Positions 45,386-53,840 of a DNA stretch of 64,000 nt are shown piece by piece. The DNA lies in the NCBI RefSeq assembly GCF_004004565.1, contig NZ_SACM01000001.1, positions 992,001 to 1,056,000 of the forward strand. The letters are read 5' to 3'. The stretch comes from Inhella crocodyli. GTDB lineage: Bacteria; Pseudomonadota; Gammaproteobacteria; Burkholderiales; Burkholderiaceae_C. Position numbers and translations under genes: made by a program. Each line of letters starts with the position of its first letter. Within the stretch, counting starts at the first letter, position 1. The notes below the pieces were generated by a model. It made no database searches, had not been told where the DNA came from, and worked only from the letters and a program-made list of their open reading frames with translations.

Positions 45386-46674
45386 GGCAGCGACTGTTGG
45401 TCATCGGCGGCGGGTGGGCCGGTCTGGCCGCCGCGGTGCGAGCCACCGCGGCCGGTGCGCAGGTCACCGTGCTCGAGATGGCCCCTCAACTCGGCGGCCG
45501 CGCCCGTTCTTGGCAAGACGAGGCCGGTGCCTGGCGCGACAGCGGCCAGCACATCTTGATCGGCGCTTACAGAGACACCCTGGCCTTGATGCGCACGGTG
45601 GGCGCCGACCCCGAGCGCCTGCTCAAGCGCGAGCCCCTCACCTTGGTCGATCCCATGGGCCGCGGCTTGCGTTGGCCGCGCCAAAGGCATCCCGTGACGG
45701 CCGCGATGCAGGCGGTCGCAGGCCACCCGCTTTGGGGCTGGCGGGAGCGGTGGGGCTTGATCCGTTGGGGCCTGCGGCAGATCGCGCGTGGCCTGAGGGC
45801 CCCCTCCGGGTGGAGCGTGGCGCGTTGGTGCGAAGGCTTGCCGCCGGCCGTCCGGACCCAGTTGATCGACCCCCTTTGCATTGCCGCCTTGAACACGCCC
45901 ACCGACACCGCCAGCGCGGCGGTGCTGATGCGGGTCCTGCGGGACGCCTTGCTGGGCGGACGGGGGGCCTCGGACTTGCTGCTGCCCGCCGCCCCGCTGC
46001 AAGAACTGTTGCCCGCCAGTGCCGAAGCCTGGCTGCGCAGTCGCGGTGCGGTCGTCAGGGTCGGGGCCCGTGTCAAATCGCTGTCGCATGAAGGCAGACT
46101 TTGGCGCTGCGACGGACACGAGGTCGAGGCGGTGATCCTGGCCTGCAGCGCCAACGAAGCGGCGCGCTTGACGCAGTCCCTGGCCCCCAATTGGTCGGCC
46201 CAGGCCGCTGCGCTGCCGGCAGAGGCCATCGCCACCGTCGAGTTCCACGCGCCGGGGGCATGCTTGGCCGCCCCCATGGTGGCGCTGTCGGGAGGGCCGG
46301 CGCAGTTCGTGTTCGATCTCGGGCAAATCGAAGGCGGTGCGGGCACCCGCCAAGGGCGGTACACGGCCGTGGCCAGCGCCGTCGCGTCCGAATTGGCCCG
46401 GGACGGCCTGGAGACCGTCGCCCAGCGCATTCACGCCCAAGTGGCGGCCCAAGTGCCGGGCTTGGAAAACGCCCAGCGAACCCACGCGCATGCCGATCGG
46501 CGGGCCACGTTCGCTTGCACGGCGCAATTGCAGCGCCCATCGGCCGAAATTCGACCGGGTCTCTGGGCCGCGGGCGACTACGTGGACGGCCCCTACCCCG
46601 CCACCTTGGAAGGGGCGGTGCAGGCGGGCTTGCGCGCCGCCGAAGGGGCCATGACCCACAATCCGCGCCCATGA
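45382..46674 (+). CDS. hpnE: Hydroxysqualene dehydroxylase HpnE
   Basis: HpnE reduces hydroxysqualene to squalene with FAD. The 430-residue protein begins at a TTG overlapping the hpnD stop, because the FAD-binding strand LLVIGGGWAGLAAAVRATAAGAQVTVLE lies only five codons downstream and no ATG is available. Later motifs are GGRARSWQDEAGAWRDSGQHILIGAYRDTL, CIAALNTPTDTASAAVLMRVLRDALLGG and the C-terminal GLWAAGDYVDGPYPATLEGAVQAGLRAA. The squalene-hopene cyclase gene is not in the window. Confidence 0.92.
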   Translation: MRQRLLVIGGGWAGLAAAVRATAAGAQVTVLEMAPQLGGRARSWQDEAGAWRDSGQHILIGAYRDTLALMRTVGADPERLLKREPLTLVDPMGRGLRWPRQRHPVTAAMQAVAGHPLWGWRERWGLIRWGLRQIARGLRAPSGWSVARWCEGLPPAVRTQLIDPLCIAALNTPTDTASAAVLMRVLRDALLGGRGASDLLLPAAPLQELLPASAEAWLRSRGAVVRVGARVKSLSHEGRLWRCDGHEVEAVILACSANEAARLTQSLAPNWSAQAAALPAEAIATVEFHAPGACLAAPMVALSGGPAQFVFDLGQIEGGAGTRQGRYTAVASAVASELARDGLETVAQRIHAQVAAQVPGLENAQRTHAHADRRATFACTAQLQRPSAEIRPGLWAAGDYVDGPYPATLEGAVQAGLRAAEGAMTHNPRP

Positions 46675-47450
46675 GCCGCGCCCCTGCCCCCGCCGACACC
46701 GCCAGCCCGGCCATCCAGGTGCTCGAGCGCGCCTTCGCGCTCTTGGACGTGCTGGCCCGCCACACCGACCCGGTGCCCTTGAAAGACCTGGCCCAGGCCA
46801 CGGGCCTGCACCCGTCGACGACGCACCGCATCCTCAACGACCTGACCCTGGGGCGGTACGTCGACCGCCCCGAGCCGGGCAGCTACCGCTTGGGCATGCG
46901 CTTGTTGGAGCTGGGCAATTTAGTCAAGGCGCGCTTGGACGTTCGCGACGCCGCCTTGGACGCCATGCGCGAGCTGCACAAGCACACGCACCAACCGGTG
47001 AACCTGTCGGTCCGGCAGGGCGACGAGATCGTGTACATCGAGCGCACCTACAGCGAGCGCTCGGGCATGCAAGTCGTGCGAACGGTGGGTGGCCGAGCGC
47101 CCCTGCACCTGACTTCGGTGGGCAAGCTGTTTCTGGCGGCCGACGAGCCCGCCCGCGTGCGGGCCTACGCCACCCGAACCGGCCTGGCCGGCAACACGCG
47201 CAACAGCATCACCGACTTGGCCCGTCTGGAGCGTGAGCTGGCCCAGATTCGCATGCGGGGCGTGTCCCGCGACGAAGAGGAGCTGGAGGTGGGCGTGCGC
47301 TGCATGGCCGTGGGCATCTACGACGACCAGAGCAAGCTGGTCGCTGGCCTCTCGATTTCCGCGCCGGCTGAGCGTTTGGAAGAAAGCTGGGAGCCGCGCC
47401 TGAAAGAAACCGCCGCGGGCATCTCGGCCGCGCTGGGCTACCGCGGCTGA
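46671..47450 (+). CDS. IclR-family transcriptional regulator
   Basis: The 259-residue regulator has an N-terminal winged helix-turn-helix (IQVLERAFALLDVLARHTDPVPLKDLAQATGLHPSTTHRILNDL) and a C-terminal IclR effector domain (VYIERTYSERSGMQVVRTVGGRAPLHLTSVGKLFLA ... GVRCMAVGIYDDQSKLVAGLSISAPAERL). Its ATG overlaps the stop of hpnE (ATGA), so it is translated with the squalene genes, an uncommon partner for IclR proteins. Whether it controls hpnCDE or a distant pathway cannot be told. The ligand is unknown. Confidence 0.93.
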   Translation: MSRAPAPADTASPAIQVLERAFALLDVLARHTDPVPLKDLAQATGLHPSTTHRILNDLTLGRYVDRPEPGSYRLGMRLLELGNLVKARLDVRDAALDAMRELHKHTHQPVNLSVRQGDEIVYIERTYSERSGMQVVRTVGGRAPLHLTSVGKLFLAADEPARVRAYATRTGLAGNTRNSITDLARLERELAQIRMRGVSRDEEELEVGVRCMAVGIYDDQSKLVAGLSISAPAERLEESWEPRLKETAAGISAALGYRG

Positions 47451-47454
47451 GGCC

Positions 47455-48465
47455 TCAGGGCGCCTTCTTCGCCTCGCCCACGATCCACTTGCGCACCCGC
47501 TCGGCATCGCCGATGCGGCTGTACTTGCCGGCCGAGTCCAGGAACACCATCACCAGGCGCCGGCCGGCCATGTGGGCCTGCATGACGAGGCACTGCCCGG
47601 CTTCGCTGATGTAGCCCGTTTTTTGCAGACCAATGTCCCAGACCGGACTGCGCACCAAGCCATTGGTGGTGCCGAACGAGGTTTCACGCCGGCCCACGCG
47701 AACCGTCGTGCTTTCCGAAGTCGACAGTTCGCGGATGAGCGGCACCGTGTAGGCCGTCTTGACCAAGCGCGCCAAGTCGTGCGCGCTGCTCTGGTTCTGG
47801 CTGGACAGGCCCGTGGGCTCCACGTAGCGCGTGTCGCGCATGCCCAGCAGCTGCGCCTTGGCGTTCATGGCCGACACGAAGGCCGACAAACCGCCCGGGT
47901 AGTGACGACCCAGCGCATGTGCCGCACGGTTTTCGCTGCTCATCAGGGCCAAGTGCAGCATTTCGCCGCGCGTCAGGCGGGTGCCCACCTGCAGGCGCGA
48001 GCGGCTGCCCTTTTCGGTGTCCACGTCGTCTTGCGTGACCGTCAGGACCTCGTCCAGAGGCAATTGCGCTTCGGTCACCACCAGGGCCGTCATCAGCTTG
48101 GTGATGGAAGCGATCGGCAGAACGGCGTTGTCGTTCTTGGCCAGCAAAACCTCTTCGGTGTCTTGGTCCATGACCAAGGCCACGCTGGACTTCAGCGCCA
48201 AGGGGTCGTCGGTGTGTTGCAGGCCGGCCAACTGCCCGAAGGAAGGCTTGGCCGGCACCACCACCGCGGCCTTGGTGGCCCGCTTGCGAACCGGGGCTTG
48301 GGCTTTGGCCTTGGCGGGCACTTTGCGCACCGAGGGTTTGGCGGGAGTGCTCTTCGCCTTTTGGCTGCTGGCGGACTTGCTCTGCGCCTGAGCCGATTGA
48401 AGGCCCAGGCTTGCATCGCCCAGGGACAGGCCCAAAGCCACCAAGAACACCGCCAAACCACGCAT
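47455..48465 (-). CDS. pbpG: D-alanyl-D-alanine endopeptidase (PBP7-type)
   Basis: This 336-residue periplasmic enzyme cleaves peptidoglycan cross-links. The ATG at 48465 gives a signal peptide (MRGLAVFLVALGLSLGDASL ... AQA). A Lys/Ala/Pro-rich linker of about 70 residues (SKSASSQKAKSTPAKPS) follows, then the serine peptidase S11 domain with the three penicillin-binding motifs: SxxK in ASITKLM, SxN in SSENR, and KTG in LQKTGYI. The basic linker is a notable feature and may bind cell wall. It is convergent with the IclR gene. Confidence 0.93.
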   Translation of the reverse strand: MRGLAVFLVALGLSLGDASLGLQSAQAQSKSASSQKAKSTPAKPSVRKVPAKAKAQAPVRKRATKAAVVVPAKPSFGQLAGLQHTDDPLALKSSVALVMDQDTEEVLLAKNDNAVLPIASITKLMTALVVTEAQLPLDEVLTVTQDDVDTEKGSRSRLQVGTRLTRGEMLHLALMSSENRAAHALGRHYPGGLSAFVSAMNAKAQLLGMRDTRYVEPTGLSSQNQSSAHDLARLVKTAYTVPLIRELSTSESTTVRVGRRETSFGTTNGLVRSPVWDIGLQKTGYISEAGQCLVMQAHMAGRRLVMVFLDSAGKYSRIGDAERVRKWIVGEAKKAP

Positions 48466-48492
48466 CCTGAAACCCTCCGAAACAGGGACTCG

Positions 48493-48522
48493 AGTGTAAG
48501 CGCCAGACTGAAACTCAATCAA
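48493..48522 (-). promoter_or_regulatory. Possible sigma-70 promoter of pbpG
   Basis: On the minus strand TTGATT and TACACT are separated by 18 bp, about 28 bases upstream of the pbpG ATG. The match is moderate and is offered as a candidate only. Confidence 0.35.
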
Positions 48523-48593
48523 GGACAAGCACTTACATGCGATACCTGAGGTTCCCTGTGAAAACCCGCACGGTTGCGATGCAAAAGCTAGGG

Positions 48594-50138
48594 TTACCCC
48601 TGTGCCGCCACCCGCTCGCCCTTGGCGCGCAGCTTGTTCAACGCATTGAGGTAAGCCTTGGCCGACGCCACGATGATGTCGGGATCGGAGCCGACCGCGT
48701 TGACGACGCGCCCACCCAACTGCAGGCGCATGCTCACTTCACCCTGGCTCTCGCTGCTGCCGCTGCTGATGGCGTTGACGCCGTACAGAAGCAACTCCGC
48801 GCCGGATTGCACTTGGCTTTCGATGGCGCGCACGCACGCGTCCACCGGCCCGTTGCCATCGCTTTCGGCGCGGAACTCCTGACCCCCACCGGCGAACACC
48901 ACGGCCGCATGCGGGCGCTCGCCGGTCTCGCTGCGCTGGGCCAAGGACACCAAGTGGTAGTCCTCGTCGCTTTGGTGTTCGGCCTGCTCGTCCATCACCA
49001 GGGCCAGGATGTCTTCGTCAAACACCTCGGCCTTGCGGTCGGCGAGGTCCTTGAAGCGGGCGAAGGCCTCGTTGACTTCGGACTCGGACTCCAGCGTGAT
49101 GCCCAATTGCTCCAAGCGCTGCTTGAAGGCGTTGCGACCGCTGAGCTTGCCCAGCACGATCTTGTTCGCCGCCCAACCCACGTCTTCAGCGCGCATGATT
49201 TCGTAGGTGTCGCGCGCCTTGAGCACGCCATCCTGGTGAATGCCCGAGGCATGCGCGAAGGCGTTGGCGCCCACCACGGCCTTGTTCGGCTGCACCACGA
49301 AGCCGGTGGTTTGGCTGACCAGGCGCGACGCTGCCACGATCTGGCTGGTGTCGATGTTCACGTTGAGGCCGAAGTGGTCGCGGCGCGTCTTGACGGCCAT
49401 GACCACCTCCTCCAAGGAGCAGTTGCCGGCCCGCTCGCCCAGCCCGTTGATCGTGCACTCGATCTGGCGCGCGCCACCGATCTTGACCCCGGCCAGGGAG
49501 TTGGCGACGGCCATGCCCAAGTCGTTGTGGCAATGCACGCTCCAGATGGCCTTGTCGCTGTTGGGCACGCGGGTGCGCAAGTCCAGGATGAACTGCCCGT
49601 ACAACTCGGGGATGCCATAGCCCACGGTGTCGGGGATGTTGATGGTCGTCGCACCCTCGGCAATCACGGCCTCGATCACGCGGACCAAGAACTCGGGATC
49701 GCTGCGGTAGCCGTCCTCGGGGGAAAACTCGACGTCGTCGCAGTGCTGGCGGGCAAAGCGCACGGCCAACTTGGCCTGCTCCAGCACCTGCTCACGGGTC
49801 ATGCGCAGCTTCTTCTCCATGTGGAGTTCGCTGGTGGCGATGAAGGTGTGGATGCGCGCCGCGTTGGCGCCACGCAAGGCTTCGGCGGCGCGGCCGATGT
49901 CGCGGTCGTTGGCGCGAGCCAGCGAGCAGATGCGGCTGTCTTTCACCACGCTCGCGATGGCCTGCACGGCCTCAAAGTCGCCCGGGCTGGCCGCGGCGAA
50001 GCCGGCCTCGATCACGTCCACCCGCAGGCGTTCCAACTGGCGGGCGATGCGCAGCTTCTCGTCCTTGGTCATCGATGCGCCGGGCGACTGCTCGCCATCG
50101 CGCAAGGTGGTGTCAAAGATGATCAACGAATCGGCCAT
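48594..50138 (-). CDS. leuA: 2-isopropylmalate synthase
   Basis: LeuA condenses 2-ketoisovalerate with acetyl-CoA, the first committed step of leucine synthesis. The 514-residue protein has the HMGL-like barrel opening [19 protein letters not shown] with metal and catalytic residues, [36 protein letters not shown] (metal-binding HCHND), [33 protein letters not shown], and a C-terminal allosteric leucine-binding domain ([11 protein letters not shown] ... [19 protein letters not shown]). It is preceded by a leader peptide and attenuator, so transcription should fall when leucyl-tRNA is plentiful. Pairing with pssA upstream is a standard Burkholderiales order. Confidence 0.97.
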   Translation of the reverse strand: MADSLIIFDTTLRDGEQSPGASMTKDEKLRIARQLERLRVDVIEAGFAAASPGDFEAVQAIASVVKDSRICSLARANDRDIGRAAEALRGANAARIHTFIATSELHMEKKLRMTREQVLEQAKLAVRFARQHCDDVEFSPEDGYRSDPEFLVRVIEAVIAEGATTINIPDTVGYGIPELYGQFILDLRTRVPNSDKAIWSVHCHNDLGMAVANSLAGVKIGGARQIECTINGLGERAGNCSLEEVVMAVKTRRDHFGLNVNIDTSQIVAASRLVSQTTGFVVQPNKAVVGANAFAHASGIHQDGVLKARDTYEIMRAEDVGWAANKIVLGKLSGRNAFKQRLEQLGITLESESEVNEAFARFKDLADRKAEVFDEDILALVMDEQAEHQSDEDYHLVSLAQRSETGERPHAAVVFAGGGQEFRAESDGNGPVDACVRAIESQVQSGAELLLYGVNAISSGSSESQGEVSMRLQLGGRVVNAVGSDPDIIVASAKAYLNALNKLRAKGERVAAQG

Positions 50139-50158
50139 GAGGCACTCCAAGGGAACTG

Positions 50159-50196
50159 GAAAAAACAAAACCCGCCAAGCTGGGGGCCGGGCGGGT
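50159..50196 (-). terminator. Leucine attenuator (intrinsic terminator before leuA)
   Basis: On the minus strand the stem ACCCGCC / GGCGGGT with a 13-base loop is followed by TTTTGTTTTTT. It lies 20 bases before the leuA ATG and 44 bases after the leader-peptide stop. The 5' arm ACCCG is complementary to CGGGT within leader codons 15 and 16, giving a candidate antiterminator when a ribosome stalls upstream of them. Confidence 0.8.
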
Positions 50197-50239
50197 CACG
50201 TGGATTCAGGCGATGCGGCCGCTCTTGGCCGCGCATGCA

Positions 50240-50293
50240 TCAGCGCACCCGGGACTCCAGGGCTAGTAGCAGGGCGCGCTCGATGACTTGCAT
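50240..50293 (-). CDS. leuA leader peptide (17 residues)
   Basis: This short frame from the ATG at 50293 encodes MQVIERALLLALESRVR and stops with TGA. Four of 17 residues are Leu, clustered as LLLAL with codons CTG CTA CTA GCC CTG; CTA appears to be rare in this GC-rich sequence. It lies between pssA and leuA and is followed by a T-tailed hairpin directly before leuA, the layout of transcription attenuation. Ribosome pausing at the Leu codons when charged tRNA-Leu is low would favour an alternative fold and readthrough. No strong Shine-Dalgarno is visible. Confidence 0.72.
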   Translation of the reverse strand: MQVIERALLLALESRVR

Positions 50294-50322
50294 GGCATCG
50301 AATGTATCAGGGCGAGATTTCG

Positions 50323-51147
50323 TCAACGGTGCAGGCCCGCTTCGTCCGGCTCGTCGGTGCTGGTGGCGATCAGGCTCGCGTGACGGCCCTGCCACTTGCG
50401 CCGGGCGTACTCCAAGTAGCCCGACAGGCTGTAGCAGCAAAACAGCGCAAACAGCGCGATGGGGGTGTGGCTGGCCACCAGGGCGATCAGGATCACCAAA
50501 CCCACGAGCAGCGCAAAAGGCACGGTGCGCTTCAAGCTGAAATCTTTGAAGCTGTAAAACGGGGCATTGGTCACCATGGTCAGGCCGGCATACAGCGTGA
50601 TGCCCAGCATCGTCCACTCCAGCCATGGGTGCTCTTGCGGCAACCAACCCGCGTCCACCGCCAGCCACAGGGAGCCGGCCACCAAGGCGGCTGCAGCGGG
50701 GCTCGGCAAGCCTTGGAAGAAGCGCTTGTCGATGACGCCGATGTTGGTGTTGAAGCGGGCCAGGCGCAAGGCGGCGCAGGCGCAGTACACGAAGGCGGCG
50801 ATCCAGCCCCATCGCCCCAAGTCTTTCAGCGCCCACTCGTAGACCACCAAGGCCGGGGCCGCGCCGAAGCTGACCATGTCGGACAGGCTGTCCATTTGCT
50901 CGCCGAAGGCCGACTGGGTGCCCGTCATGCGAGCCACGCGGCCGTCGAGGCTGTCGAGCACCATGGCGCAAAAGATGCCAATCGCGGCGTTTTCAAAACG
51001 GCCGTTCATGGCCATCACGATCGCATAGAAGCCGCCGAACAGCGCGGCCAGGGTGAACAGGTTGGGCAGCACGTACAGGCCCTTGCGGGGTTTGCGGGGT
51101 GCGGCCTCCAGGTCGGAATCCTGGAACTCGGGGTGCGGGGTGTTCAT
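50323..51147 (-). CDS. pssA: CDP-diacylglycerol--serine O-phosphatidyltransferase
   Basis: PssA makes phosphatidylserine, the precursor of phosphatidylethanolamine, at the inner membrane. The 274-residue protein has a short polar N-terminus (EFQDSDLEAAPRKPRKGLYVLPNLFTLAALFGG) and the CDP-alcohol phosphotransferase signature from DSLDGRVAR to GEQMDSLSD, with all four acidic residues and the Gly intact. About eight membrane helices follow. It sits 32 bases after urtE on the same strand, so readthrough from the urt operon is possible. The leader peptide of leuA begins 30 bases beyond its stop. Confidence 0.94.
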   Translation of the reverse strand: MNTPHPEFQDSDLEAAPRKPRKGLYVLPNLFTLAALFGGFYAIVMAMNGRFENAAIGIFCAMVLDSLDGRVARMTGTQSAFGEQMDSLSDMVSFGAAPALVVYEWALKDLGRWGWIAAFVYCACAALRLARFNTNIGVIDKRFFQGLPSPAAAALVAGSLWLAVDAGWLPQEHPWLEWTMLGITLYAGLTMVTNAPFYSFKDFSLKRTVPFALLVGLVILIALVASHTPIALFALFCCYSLSGYLEYARRKWQGRHASLIATSTDEPDEAGLHR

Positions 51148-51179
51148 CGGGCGCCACTGTAACGAGGCCCAGGCCCGCT

Positions 51180-51920
51180 TCAAAGCGCCAAGCGTCGGCG
51201 CACGCCGTCCGCCTCCATGGACGCGCCCGGTCCGCGCATGACGACCTCGCCGCGCTCCAGCACCAGGTACTGGTCGGCCAACTCGGCGGCAAAGTCGTAG
51301 AACTGCTCCACCAGCACGATGGCCATGGTGCCCTTGGCCGCCAGATGCCGGATGACCCGGCCGATGTCCTTGATCACGCTCGGTTGGATGCCCTCGGTCG
51401 GCTCGTCCAGCAGCAGCACCTTGGGACCGGCGGCCAAGGCGCGGGCGATGGCCAGTTGCTGCTGTTGGCCGCCGCTCAGGTCGCCGCCCCGGCGGTGCTG
51501 CATCTGTTCCAGGACCGGGAACAACTCGTACAGGTCCGGCGGTAGGGGCGTGCTGGCCGGGCACGGGGCGAGGCCCATGCGCAGGTTGTCGAGCACCGAC
51601 AGGCGCCCAAAAATCTCGCGGCCCTGGGGCACGTAGCCGAAGCCCGCTCTGACGCGGGCATGACTGGGCAGCTTGGCGAGCTCCAGCCCGTCCAGCCGAA
51701 TGCACCCCTGGCTGCTGGGCACCACGCCCATGAGCGTCTTGAGCAAGGTGGTTTTGCCCACCCCGTTGCGGCCCAACAGCACCGTCACTTCGCCAGCGCG
51801 CAAGTCCAGGTCGATGCCGCGCAAGATGTGGGAGCCGCCGTAGTGCTGGTGCAGGCCCTCGACGCGAAGAAGTGGGTCGGTGGCGACCGCAGGGAGGCTG
51901 GGAGCACGATCAGCGGCCAA
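51180..51920 (-). CDS. urtE: Urea ABC transporter ATP-binding subunit UrtE
   Basis: This 246-residue ATPase is one of two ABC subunits of the high-affinity urea importer. It has Walker A GRNGVGKTTLL, the Q-loop, the signature DLSGGQQQQLAIARAL, Walker B VLLLDEPTEGIQPSVI and the switch His-like region; IQPSVI is characteristic of UrtE/LivF. It overlaps urtD by 11 bases. A 20-residue extension precedes the first strand. Confidence 0.95.
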   Translation of the reverse strand: MAADRAPSLPAVATDPLLRVEGLHQHYGGSHILRGIDLDLRAGEVTVLLGRNGVGKTTLLKTLMGVVPSSQGCIRLDGLELAKLPSHARVRAGFGYVPQGREIFGRLSVLDNLRMGLAPCPASTPLPPDLYELFPVLEQMQHRRGGDLSGGQQQQLAIARALAAGPKVLLLDEPTEGIQPSVIKDIGRVIRHLAAKGTMAIVLVEQFYDFAAELADQYLVLERGEVVMRGPGASMEADGVRRRLAL

Positions 51921-52743
51921 GGTACACCTCCACCACCTGCTCGTTGGCCTGGACCTCGGCCATGCCCCCTTCGGCCAGCACCCGCCCTTCGTGCAGGACC
52001 GTGACGCGGCGGTGGGCGCCGGCCAGTTGCTGCACGAAGGGCATGTCGTGTTCCACGACCACCAGGGAGTGCTTGCCCTCCAGGCTCAAAAACAGCTCGG
52101 CGGTGCGCTCGGTTTCTTCGTCGGTCATGCCGGCCACGGGCTCGTCCAGCAGCAGCAGGATCGGGTCCTGGGCCAGCAGCATGCCAATCTCCAACCACTG
52201 CTTCTGGCCGTGGCTGAGCAAACCCGCGCTGCGGTCGGCCTGGTCCCACAGGTGCACTTGCATCAGCAACTCGTCCAGCCGGTCGCGTTGGGCGCCGCTC
52301 AGGCGGGCGCGCACCGCGTGGCGCGCGCGGCGGTCGCCCTTGAGGGCGAGCTCGAGGTTCTGCTGCACGGTCAGGGCCTCGAACACCGTGGGCTTCTGGA
52401 ACTTTCGGCCGATGCCGGCCTGGGCGATGGCGGGCTCGCTCATCAAACGCAGGTTCAGGTTGCTGCCGAAGTACAAGCGCCCGCTGTCGGGCCGGGTCTT
52501 GCCGGTGATGCAATCCATCAGCGTGGTTTTGCCCGCGCCGTTCGGGCCGATGACACAAAGCAGCTCACCCAAGCCCACGGTGAGCGACAGCCCGCCCAAG
52601 GCCTGGAAGCCGTCGAAGCTGACGCGCAGGTCTTCCACGTACAGGGCCACGCCCTGATTGAACACGGGGCGGCCGCCATGGGCCACTTGGGTTTGCAGCC
52701 GCGCTCGGGCCTGGGCCCCGGCTTCCATCAACTCGGGCGTCAT
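51910..52743 (-). CDS. urtD: Urea ABC transporter ATP-binding subunit UrtD
   Basis: This 277-residue ATPase of the UrtD/LivG type has Walker A GPNGAGKTTLMD, a variant signature LLSHGQKQWLEIGMLL (SHGQK is the UrtD form), Walker B ILLLLDEPVAGMTDEET and the switch His in VVVEHDMPFV. The ATG at 52743 overlaps the urtC stop (ATGA). About 25 extra N-terminal residues precede the nucleotide-binding core. Confidence 0.95.
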   Translation of the reverse strand: MTPELMEAGAQARARLQTQVAHGGRPVFNQGVALYVEDLRVSFDGFQALGGLSLTVGLGELLCVIGPNGAGKTTLMDCITGKTRPDSGRLYFGSNLNLRLMSEPAIAQAGIGRKFQKPTVFEALTVQQNLELALKGDRRARHAVRARLSGAQRDRLDELLMQVHLWDQADRSAGLLSHGQKQWLEIGMLLAQDPILLLLDEPVAGMTDEETERTAELFLSLEGKHSLVVVEHDMPFVQQLAGAHRRVTVLHEGRVLAEGGMAEVQANEQVVEVYLGR

Positions 52744-53840
52744 CGCCGCACCTTCTTGCGCAATTGGGCGAACAGGCCCACCAGGCCCTGAGGCAAAAAC
52801 AGGGTCACCGCGATGAACAGCGCCCCCAACACGTACAGCCACGCCTCGGGCAGCCACACGGTGAAAACCGATTTGCCGCCGTTGACAAAGAACGCGCCCA
52901 CGATGGGCCCGATCAGCGTGCCGCGGCCGCCCACCGCGGCCCAGATCGCCATCTCGATGCTGGCAGCCGGGCTCATCTCGCTCGGATTGATGATCCCCAC
53001 CTGCGGCACGTACAGCGCCCCGGCCACGGCACACATCAGCGCAGACAGCACCCACACCGACAGCTTGTAGGCCACGGGGTCGTAGCCGCAGAAGCGCACG
53101 CGGCCTTCGGCGTCGCGAATGGCCTGCAGCACCCGCCCGTAGGGGCTTTGGACCAGCGCGCGCGCCAACAAGAAGCAAGCCACCAGCACCCAGCCGCTGA
53201 GCACGCACAGCACCACGCGCATGCCCGGCTCGTTCAAGGCAAAACCGGCCAGGCGCTTGAAGTCGGTGAAGCCGTTGTTGCCGCCAAAGCCCGTCTCGTT
53301 GCGGAAGAAGAGCAGCATGGCCGCCACGGTGAGGGCCTGCGTGATGATGGAGAAGTACACGCCTTGGATGCGACTGCGGAAGGCGAAGTAGCCGAAGACC
53401 CAGGCCAAGGCACCGGGCACCAACAGCACCAGCAGCAGTTGCAAGGCCAGGCTGTCGCTCCAGGCCCAGTGCCAGGGCAGCTCTTTCCAGTTGAGGAAGA
53501 CCATGAAGTCGGGCAGGTCCGACTGGTACTGCCCCTCGCGGCCGATCTGGCGCATCAGGTACATGCCCATGGCGTAGCCGCCGAGCGCAAAGAACAAGCC
53601 GTGGCCGAGCGACAGGATGCCGGTGATGCCCCAGATCAGGTCGATGGCCAGCGCGCACAAGGCGTAGCAGAGGAACTTGCCCAGCAGCGTGACGTAGAAC
53701 TCCGGCAGGTGCAGCAGGTGACCGGGGGGCACTAGCAGGTGCAGCACGGGCACCAGCACGGTCAGCCCCAGCACGGCAGCCAGCAGCAGGGCCCAGCCGC
53801 GCGGGCCGAGCAAGGCGGGACGGGCAGCGAGCTCGCGCAT
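52740..53840 (-). CDS. urtC: Urea ABC transporter permease UrtC
   Basis: The 366-residue integral membrane protein has about ten hydrophobic helices and the LivM-type signature WGITGILSLGHGLFFALGGYAMGMYLMRQ, followed by FYRNE-like FFRNETGFGGNNGFTDF specific to UrtC. AIRDAEGRVRFCGYDPVAYKLSVWVLSA is the conserved cytoplasmic EAA-like loop. The start shares one base with the urtB stop (TGATG), and its stop overlaps urtD. Confidence 0.95.
   Translation of the reverse strand: MRELAARPALLGPRGWALLLAAVLGLTVLVPVLHLLVPPGHLLHLPEFYVTLLGKFLCYALCALAIDLIWGITGILSLGHGLFFALGGYAMGMYLMRQIGREGQYQSDLPDFMVFLNWKELPWHWAWSDSLALQLLLVLLVPGALAWVFGYFAFRSRIQGVYFSIITQALTVAAMLLFFRNETGFGGNNGFTDFKRLAGFALNEPGMRVVLCVLSGWVLVACFLLARALVQSPYGRVLQAIRDAEGRVRFCGYDPVAYKLSVWVLSALMCAVAGALYVPQVGIINPSEMSPAASIEMAIWAAVGGRGTLIGPIVGAFFVNGGKSVFTVWLPEAWLYVLGALFIAVTLFLPQGLVGLFAQLRKKVRR

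Noticed and set aside
50303-50328. TTGACG...TACATT before the leuA leader
   Set aside because: The spacer is only 14 bp, too short for a standard sigma-70 promoter, so the promoter of the leader transcript is left unassigned.
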